NCBI RefSeq assembly: GCF_009671205.1
Contig: NZ_CP045309.1
Location: 372,001 to 436,000, forward strand
Source of the DNA: Micromonospora terminaliae
GTDB taxonomy: Bacteria > Actinomycetota > Actinomycetes > Mycobacteriales > Micromonosporaceae
Length of the DNA: 64,000 nucleotides
Direction of reading: 5' to 3'
The position numbers were made by a program, and so were the translations under genes. Numbering within the stretch: the first letter of the stretch is position 1; the number at the start of each line of letters is the position of its first letter. Positions 9,656 to 17,445 of the stretch are shown here, piece after piece. The notes below the pieces were generated by a model. That model had not been told where the DNA came from and ran no database searches. It saw nothing but the letters and a program-made list of their open reading frames with translations.

Positions 9656-9915
9656 CCGCGCTGCTCGCCCTGGCGCTGACCGTGCTGCTCTCGGTCACCG
9701 CGCTGCTCGCCCTGGCCCGGATCTACCGCGGGCCGACCCTGCTCGACCGGGTCGTCGCCGCCGACCTGCTGCTGGCCACCATGCTCGGCGCGGTGGGCGC
9801 CGAGGCGGGGGTCAACGGGCACGCCAGCACCCTGCCCGTGCTGGTGGTGCTCTCGCTGCTCGGCTTCATCGGCTCGGTGTCGCTGGTGCGCTTCGCGGTC
9901 CGGGAGGAAGTGTGA
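9652..9915 (+). CDS. mrpF: Mrp antiporter subunit F
   Basis: An 87-aa protein with three hydrophobic helices, matching MrpF/PhaF in length and in its core sequence (ARIYRGPTLLDRVVAADLL). The GTG start overlaps the mrpE stop (GTGA) and is preceded by GGAGGAA 7-8 bases upstream. The TGA stop at 9913 is the first triplet of the second stop-anchored repeat. MrpF is a small scaffold subunit of the antiporter. Confidence 0.93.
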   Translation: MTALLALALTVLLSVTALLALARIYRGPTLLDRVVAADLLLATMLGAVGAEAGVNGHASTLPVLVVLSLLGFIGSVSLVRFAVREEV

Positions 9916-9959
9916 GCGCGAGGAGTGTGCCGGGTCTGCGAGCCCCGCAGTCGCGAACG
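9913..9959 (+). repeat. Stop-anchored intercistronic repeat, copy 2 (mrpF/mrpG)
   Basis: Begins with the TGA of mrpF (TGAGCGCGAGGAGTG...) and ends ...GTCGCGAACG. A good Shine-Dalgarno sequence (AGAGGAGG) for mrpG follows immediately, with ATG at 9974. It differs from copy 1 at a handful of positions. Confidence 0.87.
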
Positions 9960-9973
9960 AGAGGAGGCACGGC

Positions 9974-10303
9974 ATGAGCACGGTCGCCGACTGGCTCGGT
10001 GGGGCCTGCCTGCTGGCCGGGGGGCTGCTCAGCCTGGTCGCCGGGATCGGCGTGCTGCGCTTCCCGGACGTGCTGGCCCGGATGCACGCGGCCACGAAGC
10101 CGCAGGTGCTCGGCGTGCTCCTGCTGCTCGTCGGCATCGCGCTGCGGCTGCGTACGCCGTCGGACCTGGGCATGATCGCGCTGGTGGCGGTGTTCCAGCT
10201 GGCCACCGCGCCGGTCGCCGCGCAGATGATCGGGCGGGCCGCCTACCGCTCGGGGCGGATCGACCGGAAACTGCTGGACGCCGACGAGCTGGCCGGCCGC
10301 TGA
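9974..10303 (+). CDS. mrpG: Mrp antiporter subunit G
   Basis: A 109-aa protein with three hydrophobic segments. It carries the MrpG/PhaG hallmark LVAGIGVLRFPDVLARMHAATKPQ (segment 10036-10103), followed by VLGVLLLLVGIALRL and a third helix ending APVAAQMIGRAAYR. It is the last gene of the Mrp operon, preceded by AGAGGAGG just after the repeat element. The next gene downstream has its own promoter-like sequence (10356 onward), so the operon probably ends here. Confidence 0.93.
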   Translation: MSTVADWLGGACLLAGGLLSLVAGIGVLRFPDVLARMHAATKPQVLGVLLLLVGIALRLRTPSDLGMIALVAVFQLATAPVAAQMIGRAAYRSGRIDRKLLDADELAGR

Positions 10304-10355
10304 ACCGGACAGCGGGGAGCCTTCCGGCACCCTCAGCGAACGTCCAGCCGCCGCC

Positions 10356-10464
10356 GATAAAATGGCTGCATGATCGACTCCTCTGCCCAGGAGGGCAGCA
10401 GTAGCCAGCCGGGTCGTGCCCGGCAACCTCTGGACCCGACGGCCCCGGGAGCCCTGAACCTCCC
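10356..10464 (+). promoter_or_regulatory. Promoter-like box and hairpin-rich leader before the CNNM pair
   Basis: GATAAAAT (10356-10363) resembles a -10 box. Downstream lie two perfect tandem hairpins: CTGCCC/GGGCAG (10383-10388 with 10393-10398) and GCCGGG/CCCGGC (10408-10413 with 10419-10424). A third stem, GGGAG/CTCCC (10447-10451 with 10460-10464), ends directly against the GTG start. The only GGGAG near the start is inside that stem. No known Mg2+ riboswitch core was recognised. Confidence 0.4.
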
Positions 10465-11820
10465 GTGCTGATCCTCGTCGGACTCGTCCTCATCATCGTG
10501 CTCACCGCCGCCACCGGTTACTTCGTGGCCCAGGAGTTCGGTTACGTCGCCGTGGACCGGGGCAAGCTCAAGCAGCTCGCCGACGGTGGCGACCGCGCCG
10601 CCGCCCGGGCCCTGGAGGTGACCGGCCGGCTCTCGTTCATGCTCTCCGGCGCCCAGCTCGGCATCACCGTGACCGCCCTGCTGGTCGGTTACGCCGCCGA
10701 GCCGTACCTGGGCGCCGGTCTGGCCGACCTGCTCGGCGTGGCCGGCGTCTCCGACGCGGTGGCGCTGCCGCTGTCGGTGGCGCTCGCCCTGATCATCGCG
10801 ACCGTCGTGCAGATGGTCCTCGGCGAGCTGGCCCCGAAGAACCTGGCCATCGCCCGCGCCGAGCCCCTGGCCCGGGCGCTCGCCCGGTCCACCCTCATGT
10901 ACCTGCGGATCGCCGGACCGCTGATCACCCTCTTCGACCGGGCCGCCGTGCGGCTGCTGCGCCGGATCGGCATCGAGCCGATCGAGGAGCTGCCCAGCGG
11001 CGCCACCCCGGAGGACCTGGAGCAGATCATCGCGGAGTCCCGGGAGGAGGGGCGCCTGGACGCCGAGATGTCCGACCTGCTCGACCGGGGCCTCGACTTC
11101 CGGGAGCTGACCGCCGGGGAGGCCATGGTCCCCCGGGTCGACGTGCACACCGTACGGGCCGGCGAGCCGGTCAGCCGGGTCGTCGAGCTGCTCGACACCG
11201 GTCACTCCCGGTTCCCGGTGCGCGGCGCGGAAGGCGTCGACGACCTGGTCGGCGTCATCGGCATCGCCGACGTGCTCGGGGTGCCGCCGGCCGAGCGGGC
11301 GACCACCCGGGTCGCCGCGGTGGCCGTACCCCCGTTGCTGGTGCCGGAGACGCTGCCGCTGCCGACGGTGCTGGACCGGCTCCGGGTCGGGCACCGCCAG
11401 CTCGCCTGCGTGGTCGACGAGTACGGCGGCTTCGCCGGCGTGATCACGCTGGAGGACCTCGCCGAGGAGCTGGTCGGGCCGATCCGCGACGAGGACGACC
11501 CGCCGGAGCGCGCCCCCGCCCGGCAGGACGACGGCTCCTGGGTGGTGCCGGCCCGCTGGCGGATCGACGAGGTCGCCGACAGCACCGGCATCGCGCTGCC
11601 CGAGGCGCCCGAGTACGACACCCTCTCCGGCCTGGTCATGCGAGAGCTGGGCCGGGTGCCCGAGGTCGGCGACCGGCTGGAGATCGCGCTGGCCGTCGAC
11701 GGCGAGGAGCCGGACACCGAGCCCCGCGCCCTGGTCGAGGTGCTCGCCGTGGACCGGCACGTGGCCGACTCCGTCCGGCTGCGGACCACGGCCGGCGTGC
11801 CCGGGGAGGAGGCGGCATGA
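10465..11820 (+). CDS. CNNM/CorC-type membrane protein with CBS pair (first of two)
   Basis: A 451-aa protein. The N-terminal CNNM transmembrane domain (about residues 1-190) contains the family motif GYFVAQEFGYVAVDRGKL. A CBS-domain pair follows (about 205-330, with DTGHSRFPV and LACVVDEYGGFAGVITLEDLAEELVG in segment 11398-11475), then a C-terminal CorC/HlyC domain (about 345-435). Relatives are implicated in Mg2+/Co2+ efflux or resistance, with the CBS pair sensing nucleotide-Mg2+; 'hemolysin' is a historical label. GTG 10465 is the first good start, immediately after a predicted hairpin. The stop overlaps the second CNNM gene by ATGA, so the two probably work as a heteromeric pair. Confidence 0.9.
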   Translation: MLILVGLVLIIVLTAATGYFVAQEFGYVAVDRGKLKQLADGGDRAAARALEVTGRLSFMLSGAQLGITVTALLVGYAAEPYLGAGLADLLGVAGVSDAVALPLSVALALIIATVVQMVLGELAPKNLAIARAEPLARALARSTLMYLRIAGPLITLFDRAAVRLLRRIGIEPIEELPSGATPEDLEQIIAESREEGRLDAEMSDLLDRGLDFRELTAGEAMVPRVDVHTVRAGEPVSRVVELLDTGHSRFPVRGAEGVDDLVGVIGIADVLGVPPAERATTRVAAVAVPPLLVPETLPLPTVLDRLRVGHRQLACVVDEYGGFAGVITLEDLAEELVGPIRDEDDPPERAPARQDDGSWVVPARWRIDEVADSTGIALPEAPEYDTLSGLVMRELGRVPEVGDRLEIALAVDGEEPDTEPRALVEVLAVDRHVADSVRLRTTAGVPGEEAA

Positions 11821-12881
11821 GCCCCGGGTTCGCGCTCTTCTTCTCCGTGGTGCTGCTGGCGCTCAACGGCTTCTTCGTGGCGGCCGAGTTCGCGCTGGTC
11901 GCCGCCAAGCGGTACCGGCTGGAGCAGTCGGCGGCCGGCGGCGGCCGGGCGGCCCGCGCGGCGCTGGACGGCGTCCGCGAGCTGAGCCTCATGCTGGCCG
12001 GCGCCCAGCTCGGCATCACCCTGTGCACCCTGGGCCTCGGCGCGCTGGCCGAGCCGGCCATCGAGCACCTGCTCAGCCCGCTGCTGCACGCGGTCGGCCT
12101 GCCGGACGCGGTGAGCCACCTGGTCGGGCTGCTGTTCGCCCTGGCCCTGGTGACCTTCCTGCACCTGGTGGTCGGCGAGATGGCCCCGAAGTCCTGGGCG
12201 ATCACCGACGCCGAGCGCTCGGCCATGCTGCTGGCGCTGCCGTTCCGGGCCTTCGCCCGGGTCGCCCGCCCGGTGCTGTCCGCGCTGAACGCCCTCGCGA
12301 ACGCCGTGCTGCGGCTGTTCGGCGTACGCCAGCAGGACCAGCTCGCCCAGGTGCACGGCCCCGACGAGCTGCGCATCCTGCTGGAGCAGTCCCGCGAGCA
12401 CGGGCTGCTCGGCGCCGAGCAGCACCAGCTGCTCACCAGCATGCTGGAGCTGCAGGGCACCCGGGTGGCGCAGGTGATGGAGCCGTTCGACCGGATCGTC
12501 ACGGTGCGCCGGGACGACACCGCCGAGCGGATCGAGCACGTCTCCCGCGACAGCGGCCGGTCGCGGCTCGCCGTGGTCGACCGTGGTGGCGAGGTGTGCG
12601 GGCTCGTCCACGTCCGCGAGGCGGTCCGGGCGGTCACCACCGGCCGGCCGGCGACCGCCGAGGAGCTGATGACCCCGGCGTTCACGCTGCCCGGCGAGGC
12701 GTCGGTCACCGAGGCCGTCGCGGCCATGCGGGGCCGGCAGGCGCAGCTGGCGTTGGTCAGCAACGGCGGCGGCCCGACCCGCCCGATCGGCTTCGTGGCG
12801 CTGGAGGACCTCCTCGAGGAGGTCATCGGCGAGTTCGACGACGAGACCGACCCGGTGCCCCGCGGCCGCCGCATGCGCTGA
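11817..12881 (+). CDS. CNNM/CorC-type membrane protein with CBS pair (second of two)
   Basis: A 354-aa paralogue of the preceding gene. It has the CNNM transmembrane domain (NGFFVAAEFALVAAKRYRLE, about residues 17-36) and a CBS pair (about 205-340, RLAVVDRGGEVCGLVH and ALEDLLEEVIGEFDDE). It ends shortly after the CBS pair, so it lacks the C-terminal CorC/HlyC domain of its partner. ATG 11817 overlaps the upstream stop. A perfect 14-bp-stem hairpin (12898-12929) ends the two-gene operon. Function in divalent cation transport is by family only. Confidence 0.9.
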   Translation: MSPGFALFFSVVLLALNGFFVAAEFALVAAKRYRLEQSAAGGGRAARAALDGVRELSLMLAGAQLGITLCTLGLGALAEPAIEHLLSPLLHAVGLPDAVSHLVGLLFALALVTFLHLVVGEMAPKSWAITDAERSAMLLALPFRAFARVARPVLSALNALANAVLRLFGVRQQDQLAQVHGPDELRILLEQSREHGLLGAEQHQLLTSMLELQGTRVAQVMEPFDRIVTVRRDDTAERIEHVSRDSGRSRLAVVDRGGEVCGLVHVREAVRAVTTGRPATAEELMTPAFTLPGEASVTEAVAAMRGRQAQLALVSNGGGPTRPIGFVALEDLLEEVIGEFDDETDPVPRGRRMR

Positions 12882-12897
12882 CGCTCCCGCTGCGGGC

Positions 12898-12929
12898 GCG
12901 CCCGGTGTCGCTCCGGCGACACCGGGCGC
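12898..12929 (+). terminator. Hairpin terminator after the CNNM operon
   Basis: Perfect 14-bp stem GCGCCCGGTGTCGC with TCCG loop, 17 bases after the stop. There is no U-tract, which is usual in high-GC actinomycetes. Confidence 0.75.
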
Positions 12930-12972
12930 ACCCGGCTCGCATGGGGGAGCGGGCGGTGGGAATGCCCGCGGC

Positions 12973-13899
12973 ATGCGGCTGACCGGGGTGTCGTCGGAGT
13001 CCGTGTGGACCGGCCTGTCGGTGAGTACCACGCTGCCCAACCCGAGCACCCGCCCCGGCCTGCGCCTGCCCGGCCGGGTCACCCTGACGGCCGGCGGCAC
13101 CGACGTGGCCGTCCGGCACATCCGCCTCGGGCTGGTCGCGCAGGCCGAGCCGGAGGACCCGGAGTCGCCGCGCCGGCTCGTGCAGTACCACCAGGTGCCG
13201 ATCGCCGGCCGGTTCGTGGTGCCGGCCGGACGGCGGCGGGCCGTCGACTTCGCGATCCCGCTGCCCTGGGAGACCCCGGTGACCATGTTCGGCGGGGTGC
13301 CGCTCATGAGCCTGCGCACCGGGTTGCGCACCGAGGTCTCCGTCGACCCGGACCTGGACCAGGGCGCCATGGTGCCGGTGTTCGTCCACCCGCTGCCCAC
13401 CCAGCAGCACATCCTCGCCGCGCTGGACACCCTGGGTTTCCTCATGCGGCAGGCCGGGCTCCAGTACGCGCGGCTGCCCGGGGTGGAGCAGGCGCTCCCG
13501 CTGTACGAGCGGCTGGGGTTCTGGGTGGCCCCGCTCTACGCCGGCCCGATCACCGAGCTGGAGGTGATCTTCGTGACCAACGCGGCGGGCCTGGAGGTGC
13601 TGCTCTGGATGGACCGGCGGCTCTCCCTGGCCGGGGTGACCCACCAGAGCATCAGCCGGTTCCGGGTCTGGCACGCCGGCGCCGACCGGCGGGACTGGGT
13701 CGCCACCGTGGACGGCTGGCTACGGAAGGCCATCGACCGGCACGCGGCGGCCGCCGCCCCCGAGGAATGGTCCGCCGCGATCCGGGAGTCCGCGCACGTC
13801 AGCCGCGCGCCGGACGAGCCGGTCGCGCCCGGCTACGGCCTGGGTGGCACGGCCGGCGGCGCGGGCGTGGGCGGCGGCGGAGGCAGCGACGGAACCTGA
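12973..13899 (+). CDS. spo0M: Spo0M-family sporulation-control protein
   Basis: A 308-aa cytosolic protein of the Spo0M/SpoOM family (arrestin-like beta-sandwich). Family features are the N-terminal beta-rich domain with LPNPSTRPGLRLPGRVTLTAG (segment 13036-13098), the GRFVVPAGRRRAVDFAIPLPWETP block (13210-13281) and the acidic DPDLDQGAMVPVFVHPLP stretch. The C-terminal 25 residues are a Gly-rich tail (GGAGVGGGGG). In Bacillus, Spo0M influences entry into sporulation; in filamentous actinomycetes homologues are common but poorly characterised. ATG 12973 follows the upstream terminator, so it is its own transcription unit. It is convergent with the LysE gene. Confidence 0.85.
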   Translation: MRLTGVSSESVWTGLSVSTTLPNPSTRPGLRLPGRVTLTAGGTDVAVRHIRLGLVAQAEPEDPESPRRLVQYHQVPIAGRFVVPAGRRRAVDFAIPLPWETPVTMFGGVPLMSLRTGLRTEVSVDPDLDQGAMVPVFVHPLPTQQHILAALDTLGFLMRQAGLQYARLPGVEQALPLYERLGFWVAPLYAGPITELEVIFVTNAAGLEVLLWMDRRLSLAGVTHQSISRFRVWHAGADRRDWVATVDGWLRKAIDRHAAAAAPEEWSAAIRESAHVSRAPDEPVAPGYGLGGTAGGAGVGGGGGSDGT

Positions 13900-13930
13900 T
13901 GCCGGCCGCCGCCCACGCCGGGAGGCCGGG

Positions 13931-14599
13931 TCAGACCGAGGCCGTGGCGAGCTTCAGGCTGAAGCCCAGGAAGAGCACGGCGACGGCGGTGGTGCCGGTC
14001 GCGGCCAGCCGCCGCCGGCGGTGGAACTGGGCGGCCAGGAACGTGCCGGTGAAGATCAGCGCGGTCAGGTAGAGCGCGCTGGTCACCTGCGCGATCAGCC
14101 CGAGCAGCAGGAACGACAGCGCCGGCCAGGCGTACCCGGGATCGACGAACTGGATGAAGAAGGAGATGAAGAACAGGATCGCCTTGGGGTTGAGCAGGCT
14201 GACCACCAGCGCCCGCCGGAACGGGTCGCGCACCGCCGCCGGCTCCGCCGCGTCGATGAGCCGCGGCGCCGCGGGGTCGTTGCGGTCGCGCCAGCGCCGC
14301 CACGCGCCGCGCAGCATGCTCAACCCCAACCAGCCGAGGTACGCGGCGCCGGCGTACTTGACCACGAGGAAGAGCGCCGGGTACGCCTTGAGCAGCGACG
14401 CCACCCCGGCGGCGGAGAGGATCATCAGCACCGAGTCGCCGACGAACACGCCCCCGGCGGCCCGGTAGCCGGCCGCCACCCCGCGGCGCGCCGCGGTGGA
14501 CAGCACGAAGAGCGAGTTCGGCCCGGGCAGCAGCACGATCGCCACGGTGCCCAGCACGTACGTCCAGATGTCGGTGATCCCCAGCACGCCGGTCATCAT
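13931..14599 (-). CDS. LysE-family amino acid/metabolite exporter
   Basis: A 222-aa membrane protein with about six hydrophobic segments. It has the LysE/RhtB signature VAIVLLPGPNSLFVLSTAARRG near the N-terminus (14547-14482 on this strand) and LVVSLLNPKAILFFISFFIQF in the middle. It belongs to the LeuE/RhtB-like branch, exporters of neutral amino acids or homoserine lactones; the substrate cannot be read from sequence. ATG 14599 overlaps the stop of the upstream oxidase-acetyltransferase fusion by ATGA, so the two are coupled and probably act in one detoxification or export process under the MocR regulator. Confidence 0.9.
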   Translation of the reverse strand: MMTGVLGITDIWTYVLGTVAIVLLPGPNSLFVLSTAARRGVAAGYRAAGGVFVGDSVLMILSAAGVASLLKAYPALFLVVKYAGAAYLGWLGLSMLRGAWRRWRDRNDPAAPRLIDAAEPAAVRDPFRRALVVSLLNPKAILFFISFFIQFVDPGYAWPALSFLLLGLIAQVTSALYLTALIFTGTFLAAQFHRRRRLAATGTTAVAVLFLGFSLKLATASV

Positions 14600-15843
14600 G
14601 ACGCCACAGGGGCCGCCGGGCGAAGCCGTTCCCGCAGCGTGACCTGTGCGTTTGGCCACTCCTCGGCGAGCATCGAGTAGAGGGCGGACTCCCGCCAGGT
14701 GCCGTCGGCGCGCCGTCGGTTGGACCGCAGAGTCCCCTCGCGGACCGCGCCGAGCCGCTCGATGGCCCGCTGCGAGCGCTCGTTGAGCGAGCTGGTCTGC
14801 CAGGTGACCCGGATGGCGTCGAGCTCCTCGAAGGCCCGGGTGAGCAGCAGCAGCTTCGCCTCGGTGTTGATCCCGGTGCGCCACCAGGGCCGGCCGAGCT
14901 GGGTGTAGCCGATCTCCACGGTCCGCAGCTCCGGGTCGGGCTGGTAGTAGGAGGTGGTGCCGACGACCGCGCCGGTCACCGCGCAGCGCTGCACCCAGGG
15001 CATCCGCACCCCGCGCCGGTGGGCGTCGAGCCCGGCCCGGATCTGGTCCGCCAGCTCCGCGACGCTGCCCGGGCGCGGGCTGCCGACGTACCGCCAGACC
15101 TCCTCGTCGTCGAGGGCGGCGTACAGCTCCTCGGCGTGGGACTCGTCGAGCGGCTCCAGCACGACGTGCTCGCCGCGCAGCACCACGGGCTCCAGCCACG
15201 GCGACGGCGCCGCCCGCAGGTACGGCGGCACGGGCGCGGTCACCCCGGCGGCCGGCTCGGGTAGGCCGGGGGTGAGCCGCAGCGGCACCACCCCGGCCCA
15301 GTACGGCAGGTCGCGGTCGGCGGGATCGTCGTTGGCCCCGGCGGCCCGGGCGCGGACCGACACCTCGCGCAGCGGCAGCGCCAGCACGGCCGTCTCGGCC
15401 AGCTCCCGCCGGCTCGGCGGCCGGCTGTCGGTGCTGCGCCCGGCGGCCACCTTCTCGACCAGCGCGGTGAGCACGGCGAGCTTCTCCCGCTCGTCGGTGA
15501 CCAGGTGGGCGGTGCCGTGCGCGACCACGGACCGGTAGTTGGCGCTGTGGTTGAACTGGGAACGGGCGAAGACCAGCCCGTCGAGGTGGGTCACCGCGAC
15601 GCAGATCGGCAGGCCGGCGTCGCCGCGGGCGGCGAGCAGCGGCCGGCTGCCGGTGGAGCCGTGCAGGTAGAGGGTGTCGCCGACGCGGACGTGCAGGGTG
15701 GGCAGCAGTCGCGGCTCGCCGTCCACGGTGAACCCGAGCGTGCAGTGGTACGCCTCGTCCAGGACGGCGTGCGCGGCGGCCTCGTCGTAGCTCATCCGGC
15801 CCCGCATGCGGGTGGCGGTGGTCCGTTCGGTCGGGGGGTACAT
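14596..15843 (-). CDS. Fusion: flavin (PNPOx-like) oxidase domain + GNAT N-acetyltransferase
   Basis: A 415-aa two-domain protein. Residues about 17-215 match the pyridoxamine 5'-phosphate oxidase-like split-barrel flavoprotein family (HCTLGFTVDGEPRLLP, FNHSANYRSVVAHG). Residues about 240-410 are a RimJ/RimL-type GNAT acetyltransferase (VVLEPLDESHAEELYAAL, EIGYTQLGRPWWRTGINTEAK in 14912-14850, and the ERLGAVREG motif). ATG 15843 has AAGGTGGG upstream. An in-frame ATG further upstream (15891) would overlap the divergent gene and is rejected. It is transcribed divergently from the MocR gene across a 38-bp gap with a palindromic operator. The substrate is unknown. Confidence 0.85.
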   Translation of the reverse strand: MYPPTERTTATRMRGRMSYDEAAAHAVLDEAYHCTLGFTVDGEPRLLPTLHVRVGDTLYLHGSTGSRPLLAARGDAGLPICVAVTHLDGLVFARSQFNHSANYRSVVAHGTAHLVTDEREKLAVLTALVEKVAAGRSTDSRPPSRRELAETAVLALPLREVSVRARAAGANDDPADRDLPYWAGVVPLRLTPGLPEPAAGVTAPVPPYLRAAPSPWLEPVVLRGEHVVLEPLDESHAEELYAALDDEEVWRYVGSPRPGSVAELADQIRAGLDAHRRGVRMPWVQRCAVTGAVVGTTSYYQPDPELRTVEIGYTQLGRPWWRTGINTEAKLLLLTRAFEELDAIRVTWQTSSLNERSQRAIERLGAVREGTLRSNRRRADGTWRESALYSMLAEEWPNAQVTLRERLRPAAPVAS

Positions 15844-15857
15844 GCGACATCCCACCT

Positions 15858-15872
15858 TTGTTCTAGTACAAT
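15858..15872. promoter_or_regulatory. MocR/GntR-type operator overlapping a -10 box
   Basis: TTGTTCTAGTACAA (15858-15871) is an inverted repeat, TTGT-N6-ACAA, between the divergent MocR and fusion genes. TACAAT (15867-15872) is a good -10 box 9 bases before the MocR GTG, so the repressor would block its own, probably leaderless, transcript. Confidence 0.6.
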
Positions 15873-15881
15873 CGCCAAACT

Positions 15882-17219
15882 GTGGCAGCACGTTATCAGA
15901 TCAGCGGCTCCTCGTCGGCGGCGATTTCGGCGAGTGTGGAAAGCGGCATCCGGGCCGGCGACCTCGCCCCGGGCGACGCCCTGCCCGCCGTCCGCTCCCT
16001 CGCCACCGCGCTGGGCGTCAGCCCGGCCACCGTGGGGAAGGCGTACCAGGAACTGCGGCAGCGGGGCCTCGTCGTCACGGCCGGCCGGCACGGCACCCGG
16101 GTCCGCCCCCGGCCGCCGGTGGCCAGCCGCCGTTCCGCGCTGCTGCCCCCGCCGCTGCCCGGCACGCGCGACCTCTCCGCCGGCAACCCCGACAGCCGGC
16201 TGCTGCCGCCGCTCGGCCCGCACCTGGCCGCGCTGGCCGCCGAGTTCCGCACCCCCGGCGGCTACGCGGAGCGGGCCGTCCTGCCCGAGCTGGCCGCCGC
16301 CGCCCGCGACCGGCTCACCGCCGACGGGGTGCCCGCCGACGAGATCACCGTGACCGGTGGCGCGCTCGACGGCATCGAGCGCCTGCTCGCCGCCCACCTG
16401 CGCCCCGGCGACGCGGTCGCCGTCGAGGACCCGGGCTGGGCCAACCTCCTCGATTTGCTCGCCGCGCTCGGCCTGCGCGCCATCGGGGTGCCCGTCGACG
16501 ACGAGGGGCCCACCGCGCCGGGGGTCCGGGCCGCGCTGGCCGCCGGCGCCCGCGCGCTGATCGTGACCAGCCGGGCCCAGAACCCCACCGGCGCCGCGGT
16601 CTCCGCCGGCCGGGCCGCCGAGCTGCGTACGCTCCTCGCCGGCCGCGCCGACCTGCTGCTGATCGAGGACGACCACGCCGCCGAGCTGGCCCGCGTACCC
16701 CTGCACCCGCTCGCCGGGGCGACCCCGGCGTGGGCCTTCGTCCGGTCGGTGAGCAAGCCCTACGGCCCCGATCTGCGGCTCGCCGTGCTCGCCGGCGACG
16801 AGGCCACCGTGGCCCGGGTGGCCGGCCGGGCCCGGGTCGGCGCCGGCTGGGTCTCCACCGTCCTGCAACGCCTGGTCCTGGCGCTCTGGCGCGATCCGGC
16901 CACCGCCGGCCTGGTGGGCCGCGCGGCGGAGAGCTACGAGCGGCGGCGCGACGGGCTGGTCGACGCCCTCGCGGCGCGCGGGCTGGCCGCGCACGGGCGG
17001 ACCGGCATCAACGTGTGGGTGCCGGTGCCGGACGAGACGGTCGCGGTCACCGCCCTGCGGGACGCCGGCTGGTCGGTGGCGCCCGGCGCGCTGAACCGGA
17101 TCGCGGCCGCGCCCGGCGTGCGGATCACCGTCAGCCGGCTCGACGAGGCCGACCTCGGCCCGCTGGCCGACGCGGTGGCCCGCGCGGTCCGGCCGGCGCC
17201 CGCCGGGTTCACCACCTGA
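15882..17219 (+). CDS. MocR-family (GntR-type DNA-binding + aminotransferase fold) regulator
   Basis: A 445-aa regulator. The N-terminal winged helix-turn-helix (about residues 1-75, LPAVRSLATALGVSPATVGKAYQEL in 15981-16052) is followed by a class I aminotransferase-like domain (about 95-440). Its PLP lysine is in SVSKPYGPDLRL (about residue 291). MocR proteins sense PLP, amino acids or amines. GTG 15882 has no Shine-Dalgarno sequence; TACAAT lies 9 bases upstream, suggesting a leaderless mRNA. The likely targets are itself and the divergent oxidase-acetyltransferase and LysE pair. An enzyme-only role is less likely because the DNA-binding domain is intact. Confidence 0.92.
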   Translation: MAARYQISGSSSAAISASVESGIRAGDLAPGDALPAVRSLATALGVSPATVGKAYQELRQRGLVVTAGRHGTRVRPRPPVASRRSALLPPPLPGTRDLSAGNPDSRLLPPLGPHLAALAAEFRTPGGYAERAVLPELAAAARDRLTADGVPADEITVTGGALDGIERLLAAHLRPGDAVAVEDPGWANLLDLLAALGLRAIGVPVDDEGPTAPGVRAALAAGARALIVTSRAQNPTGAAVSAGRAAELRTLLAGRADLLLIEDDHAAELARVPLHPLAGATPAWAFVRSVSKPYGPDLRLAVLAGDEATVARVAGRARVGAGWVSTVLQRLVLALWRDPATAGLVGRAAESYERRRDGLVDALAARGLAAHGRTGINVWVPVPDETVAVTALRDAGWSVAPGALNRIAAAPGVRITVSRLDEADLGPLADAVARAVRPAPAGFTT

Positions 17220-17240
17220 GCCGCGGCATGGCCGGGCCGC

Positions 17241-17256
17241 CCGCGGGTAACCGCGG
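17241..17256 (+). terminator. Short hairpin after the MocR gene
   Basis: CCGCGG-GTAA-CCGCGG, perfect 6-bp stem between the MocR stop and the small membrane protein. Weak as a terminator; it may only attenuate. Confidence 0.3.
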
Positions 17257-17272
17257 CCGGGAGGTGCGTGGC

Positions 17273-17392
17273 ATGGCTTCGAACAGATCCCGGACCGGTC
17301 TCTGGATCGGCGTGGCGGCAGTCGTGATCATTCTGGTGATCATCGCGATCGCGCTGGCCTCGCGCGGCGGTGGCGGCGGCTCCGGCTACTGA
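17273..17392 (+). CDS. Single-span membrane microprotein (39 aa)
   Basis: ATG 17273 is preceded by GGGAGG 7 bases upstream. The product has a short basic N-terminus (MASNRSRTG), one transmembrane helix (GLWIGVAAVVIILVIIAIAL, about residues 9-28) and a Gly-rich tail ending GGGGGSGY. This basic-helix-glycine layout and the good ribosome-binding site make it a credible small gene. Orientation should be N-in by the positive-inside rule. It lies between the MocR gene and udgX and ends before the udgX promoter. No function can be assigned. Confidence 0.65.
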   Translation: MASNRSRTGLWIGVAAVVIILVIIAIALASRGGGGGSGY

Positions 17393-17431
17393 CGGCGGTC
17401 CGGGCGCATCCGGCGTCGATGCCGAAACCGG

Positions 17432-17439
17432 TATATAAA
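17432..17439 (+). promoter_or_regulatory. TATATAAA -10 region of udgX
   Basis: TATATAAA ends 6 bases before ATG 17446, so transcription should begin at or next to the start codon (leaderless). This rules out the upstream in-frame ATG at 17419, which lies 5' of the box. Confidence 0.6.
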
Positions 17440-17445
17440 GCTGGC

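Noticed and set aside
10356..10464. M-box (Mg2+) riboswitch
   Set aside because: Hairpins are present but the conserved M-box core was not recognised, so it is reported only as an unclassified leader.
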